From Methylocystis rosea (GTDB taxonomy: Bacteria > Pseudomonadota > Alphaproteobacteria > Rhizobiales > Beijerinckiaceae): a stretch of 64,000 nt of DNA. Positions 61,220 through 64,000 of the stretch are shown piece by piece. Position 1 is the first letter of the stretch; each line of letters begins with the position of its first letter. A program made the translations under genes and the position numbers. Below the pieces are notes generated by a model that saw only the letters and a program-made list of their open reading frames with translations, was not told the DNA's origin and made no database searches. The stretch is from positions 2,517,501 to 2,581,500 of the forward strand of contig NZ_CP034086.1 of the NCBI RefSeq assembly GCF_003855495.1. The letters run 5' to 3'.

Positions 61220-62392
61220 CTAATCGCCGACAGGGCCTACGCCAGGACCGGGCACGCAGGTGAGGATGGGCGGCGTCACGCCGGTCGCTGTGCGATATCT
61301 GTCAGCCATCGCCTGCGCGAAGGCTTCAGCGCGGCTCGCTTCCACCAGATTGATGGTGCAGCCGCCAAATCCGCCGCCCATCATCCGAGCGCCATAGGCT
61401 CCCGGAAGGCTGCGGGCGATATCAACCATGAGATCAAGCTCGGCGCAGCTCACTTCATAATCGTCGCGCAGACTTTCATGCGAAAGATACATGAGACGGC
61501 CGCATTCCTTAAGGTCCCCCGCGTCCAGCGCCGCAGCGGCGCGCAGCGTGCGATCGATCTCGCCGACAACGTGCCGCGCGCGGCGAAAGATGAGCTCGGG
61601 CATCGCGTCGGCGTGACGTATCAGTTGGGCGAATGTCACGTCCCGCAACGCCGATACGCCGTCGAGTCGCGTCGAGAGCGCCGCGACGGCGCGCTCGCAG
61701 TCCTCGCGACGCGAATTATATTCGTCGCTCGCGAGTTGATGGCGCACCATCGTGTCGCAAAGGACAAGACGCGCGTCCGGATCTATCGCAACTTTCCGCG
61801 AAACGAGACTGCGGCAGTCGAGCAGCAGGGCGCTCCCAGCGACGGCGCAGCACGATATGTATTGGTCCATAATGCCGCAGCGAACGCCGACGAATTGGTT
61901 TTCGGCGCGCTGACAGATCTTGGCGAGTTCGACTCGGTCGACCTCGGCGCCGGAAATTGTCAAAAGCGCAAAGCCCGCAGAGACTTCGAACGCCGCCGAG
62001 GCCGAGAGTCCGGCGCCGATGGGCAGATTTCCGTCGAGGACGAGATCCGCGCCGCTCAGCTTGTAACCGGCGCGCTCAAGAAAAATCGCCACGCCACGCA
62101 CATAATCGGTCCAATCGCCGCGCGGCTGTGCGTTCGCATCATCGAGATCGAATTCGACGACTTCGTCCATAATCAGCGAGCGTATGCGCAAGCGCCGGTC
62201 GGCGCGCGGCGCGATCGCGGCCCAGATCGAGAGGTCAAGCGCCGCCGGCATGACGAAGCCGTCGTTGTAATCGGTATGCTCGCCGATCAGATTGATGCGG
62301 CCCGGCGCCCGAAAAAGGCGCGGCTCGCGCTCGAAACTCTGGCGGAAGGCGGCAATCAGATCTTGCTCGATCCTCGACTCCATTCCGGCCAC
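61220..62392 (-). CDS. galK: galactokinase
   Basis: GHMP kinase phosphorylating galactose at C1. The 390-residue protein has the galactokinase signature PGRINLIGEHTDYNDGFVMP near residue 30, the GHMP ATP motif PIGAGLSASAAFEVSAGFAL near residue 110 (LSASAA core), and the C-terminal MMGGGFGGCTINLV near residue 344. It is the first gene of the operon with galT and the CoA-transferase genes. It is divergent from the GH42 gene with 74 bases between, so a shared control region is likely. Confidence 0.95.
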   Translation of the reverse strand: MAGMESRIEQDLIAAFRQSFEREPRLFRAPGRINLIGEHTDYNDGFVMPAALDLSIWAAIAPRADRRLRIRSLIMDEVVEFDLDDANAQPRGDWTDYVRGVAIFLERAGYKLSGADLVLDGNLPIGAGLSASAAFEVSAGFALLTISGAEVDRVELAKICQRAENQFVGVRCGIMDQYISCCAVAGSALLLDCRSLVSRKVAIDPDARLVLCDTMVRHQLASDEYNSRREDCERAVAALSTRLDGVSALRDVTFAQLIRHADAMPELIFRRARHVVGEIDRTLRAAAALDAGDLKECGRLMYLSHESLRDDYEVSCAELDLMVDIARSLPGAYGARMMGGGFGGCTINLVEASRAEAFAQAMADRYRTATGVTPPILTCVPGPGVGPVGD

Positions 62393-62466
62393 AATCCCAT
62401 TGTCATCAAATCGTCAAGGCGACGCCGCATCGGATCGGCGGTAGGGGATCAAATGATAGTCCGCGC

Positions 62467-64000
62467 ATGACACGTCAACGGCTTGGCGTTTGCTATTATC
62501 CTGAACATTGGCCTCAGTCACGCTGGAGCGAAGACGCGGCCATGATGAAGGAGATAGGTCTCTCCTTCGTGCGGATTGGCGAATTCGCCTGGTCGCGGCT
62601 GGAGCCGAGCGAGGGCGCCTATCGTTTCGAGTGGCTAAGCCACGCCGTGGATACGCTGGATCGCGCCGGCCTCAAGGTCGTGCTTGGCACGCCAACGGCG
62701 ACGCCGCCGAAATGGCTCGTCGATAAGATGCCGGAGATGGCGGCGTTCGACGCCAATGGGCGACCGCGCAAATTCGGTTCGCGCCGGCATTACTGCTTCA
62801 GCCACGAAGGCTACGCTCAAGAATGCGAGCGCATCGTCGAGCATCTGGCGCGAGCTTTCGGCGGGCATCCCGCCGTAGCGGCGTGGCAGACCGACAATGA
62901 GTATGGCTGCCACGACACGGTGCTCAGCTATTCGCCGGCCGCTCTGCAGGCGTTTCGGCGTTGGTGCGAGGCTAAATATCGCTCGATCGAGGCACTGAAC
63001 GAAGCCTGGGGCAATGTCTTCTGGTCGATGGAATATCGATGCTTCGACGAGATCGAGCTGCCGAACCTAACCGTCACCGAAGCCAATCCATCGCATCTGA
63101 TGGATTTTCAGCGCTTCTCGTCGGATCAGGTCGTCGCCTTCAATCGGCGCCAAGCCCAGGTCATCCGACGTCATGCGCCCGGTGCGACGATCCTGCATAA
63201 TTTCATGGGCGCATTCGCCGACTTTGATCACTATGCGCTCTCAGACGATCTCGACGTCGCCGCGTGGGACAGCTACCCGCTCGGCTTTCTCGAACGCTCC
63301 TCTCACGACGACGCCTTCAAGCTGCGCTACATGCGCGTCGGCGATCCAGACTTTCAAGCCTTTCATCACGATCTCTACCGCGCCTGCGGGCGCGGCCGAT
63401 GGCAGGTGATGGAGCAGCAGCCCGGCGCCGTGAACTGGGCGCCATGGAATCCGGCCCCCGCGAAAGGCGCCGTACGGCTCTGGACCTTCGAGGCCTTCGC
63501 CGCCGGCGCCGAGACAGTGAGTTATTTTCGATGGCGGCAGGCGCCTTTCGCGCAAGAGCAGATGCATGAAGCGCTGCTGCTGCCAAACGCCGCACCGAAC
63601 GAAGCCTCTAACACAGTCGCGCGCATGTCTGAGGAGCTCGCCATGCTCGATGCGCGCGTCGAAACAGCGCGCGCAGAGGTGGCGCTGGTCTTCGATTATG
63701 AAAGCGCCTGGGCGTGGCGCATCGAGCCGCAAGGCCAGGACTTCGCCTATTTCGATCTTGTCATGTGCTTCTATCGGGCGCTGCGGCGCGCGGGGCTTTC
63801 TGTCGACGTCGTTCCGCCGACCGCGGCGGAGGTCGCCGAACGCAGGCTGATCATCGCGCCCGCGCTTTTTGCGCCGTCTGAGAACTTCGCAGAGGCGCTG
63901 GCGAAAAGCGGCGCGACGATCCTGCTTGGTCCGCGCACGGGATCGAAGACGGCGGATTTTCAGATACCGGCGGATCTCCCTCCCGGAGTTTTGCGACGCG
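62467..64000 (+). CDS. beta-galactosidase, GH42 family (3'-truncated by window end)
   Basis: At least 511 residues, open to the end of the window with no stop codon. The N-terminus RLGVCYYPEHWPQSRWSED and RIGEFAWSRLEPSEG match GH42. The acid/base Glu is in WQTDNEYGCHDT near residue 145 and the nucleophile Glu in VMEQQPGAVNW near residue 316, both in the expected spacing of a family of about 650-700 residues. No signal peptide, so it is cytoplasmic and would split imported beta-galactosides. It faces galKT across a short control region, and together they would convert a galactoside to glucose-1-P. Confidence 0.93.
   Translation, partial: MTRQRLGVCYYPEHWPQSRWSEDAAMMKEIGLSFVRIGEFAWSRLEPSEGAYRFEWLSHAVDTLDRAGLKVVLGTPTATPPKWLVDKMPEMAAFDANGRPRKFGSRRHYCFSHEGYAQECERIVEHLARAFGGHPAVAAWQTDNEYGCHDTVLSYSPAALQAFRRWCEAKYRSIEALNEAWGNVFWSMEYRCFDEIELPNLTVTEANPSHLMDFQRFSSDQVVAFNRRQAQVIRRHAPGATILHNFMGAFADFDHYALSDDLDVAAWDSYPLGFLERSSHDDAFKLRYMRVGDPDFQAFHHDLYRACGRGRWQVMEQQPGAVNWAPWNPAPAKGAVRLWTFEAFAAGAETVSYFRWRQAPFAQEQMHEALLLPNAAPNEASNTVARMSEELAMLDARVETARAEVALVFDYESAWAWRIEPQGQDFAYFDLVMCFYRALRRAGLSVDVVPPTAAEVAERRLIIAPALFAPSENFAEALAKSGATILLGPRTGSKTADFQIPADLPPGVLRR

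Noticed and set aside
1..64000. CRISPR arrays, insertion sequences, prophage or integrase genes
   Set aside because: No regularly spaced direct repeats, transposase or integrase motifs were seen; the two repeat elements are short palindromic intergenic units without genes.

Overview
The window is GC-rich, tightly packed chromosomal DNA from an alphaproteobacterium that assimilates C1 compounds through the serine cycle. The core evidence is one uninterrupted minus-strand block, ftfL-sgaA-hprA-mtdA-fchA-mtkA-mtkB-ppc-mcl (24.8 to 13.2 kb), with the glycerate 2-kinase gene gck further downstream. A methylmalonyl-CoA epimerase (ethylmalonyl-CoA pathway), hopanoid glycosyltransferase HpnI, a CoxA-CoxC fusion, a class II DAHP synthase and a motif resembling an EcfG stress promoter all fit Hyphomicrobiales. 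The gene order suggests a type II methanotroph (Methylocystis/Methylosinus or a Beijerinckiaceae relative), but no methane monooxygenase or methanol dehydrogenase gene lies here, so that placement is inference.

Layout. 0-13 kb: an L,D-transpeptidase, a methyltransferase, an ABC-F ATPase, pseudoazurin, an MFS carrier, a methyltransferase/nitroreductase pair, a BrnT/BrnA toxin-antitoxin module, gck, and two exported proteins of unknown function. 13-25 kb: the serine-cycle operon, ending in a strong terminator and preceded by about 0.7 kb of regulatory DNA. 25-31 kb: msrB, a carotenoid-desaturase-like flavoprotein, a small Cys protein, a Kef-type antiporter and a DHA2 exporter. 31-36 kb: an unusual heme-copper oxidase cluster. 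36-51 kb: housekeeping genes (CsbD, tRNA-Val, HD protein, gph, rpiA-gor, acyltransferase, DAHP synthase, hpnI, gltX, NnrU, a winged-helix/TPR regulator, mce, tRNA-Lys). 51-57.4 kb: a cluster of exported Asn/Gln/Gly-rich proteins with curlin-type repeats around an outer-membrane barrel, flanked by an exported MORN-repeat protein. 57.5-64 kb: a lytic transglycosylase, a second small Cys protein, and a galK-galT-CoA-transferase operon divergent from a GH42 beta-galactosidase gene that runs off the end.

How the genes work together. FtfL, FchA and MtdA interconvert formate and methylene-tetrahydrofolate. SgaA, HprA and Gck convert serine plus glyoxylate to 2-phosphoglycerate. Ppc, MtkAB and Mcl carboxylate PEP and split malyl-CoA into glyoxylate and acetyl-CoA. 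Mce belongs to the pathway that regenerates glyoxylate from acetyl-CoA. The most novel-looking region is 52.3-56.3 kb: curlin-like repeat proteins without recognisable CsgE/F/G partners, next to a porin-like barrel. The second is the oxidase at 32-36 kb, whose subunit II lacks CuA ligands and whose subunit I lacks the usual K-channel lysine and most of the E. coli quinol-site residues.
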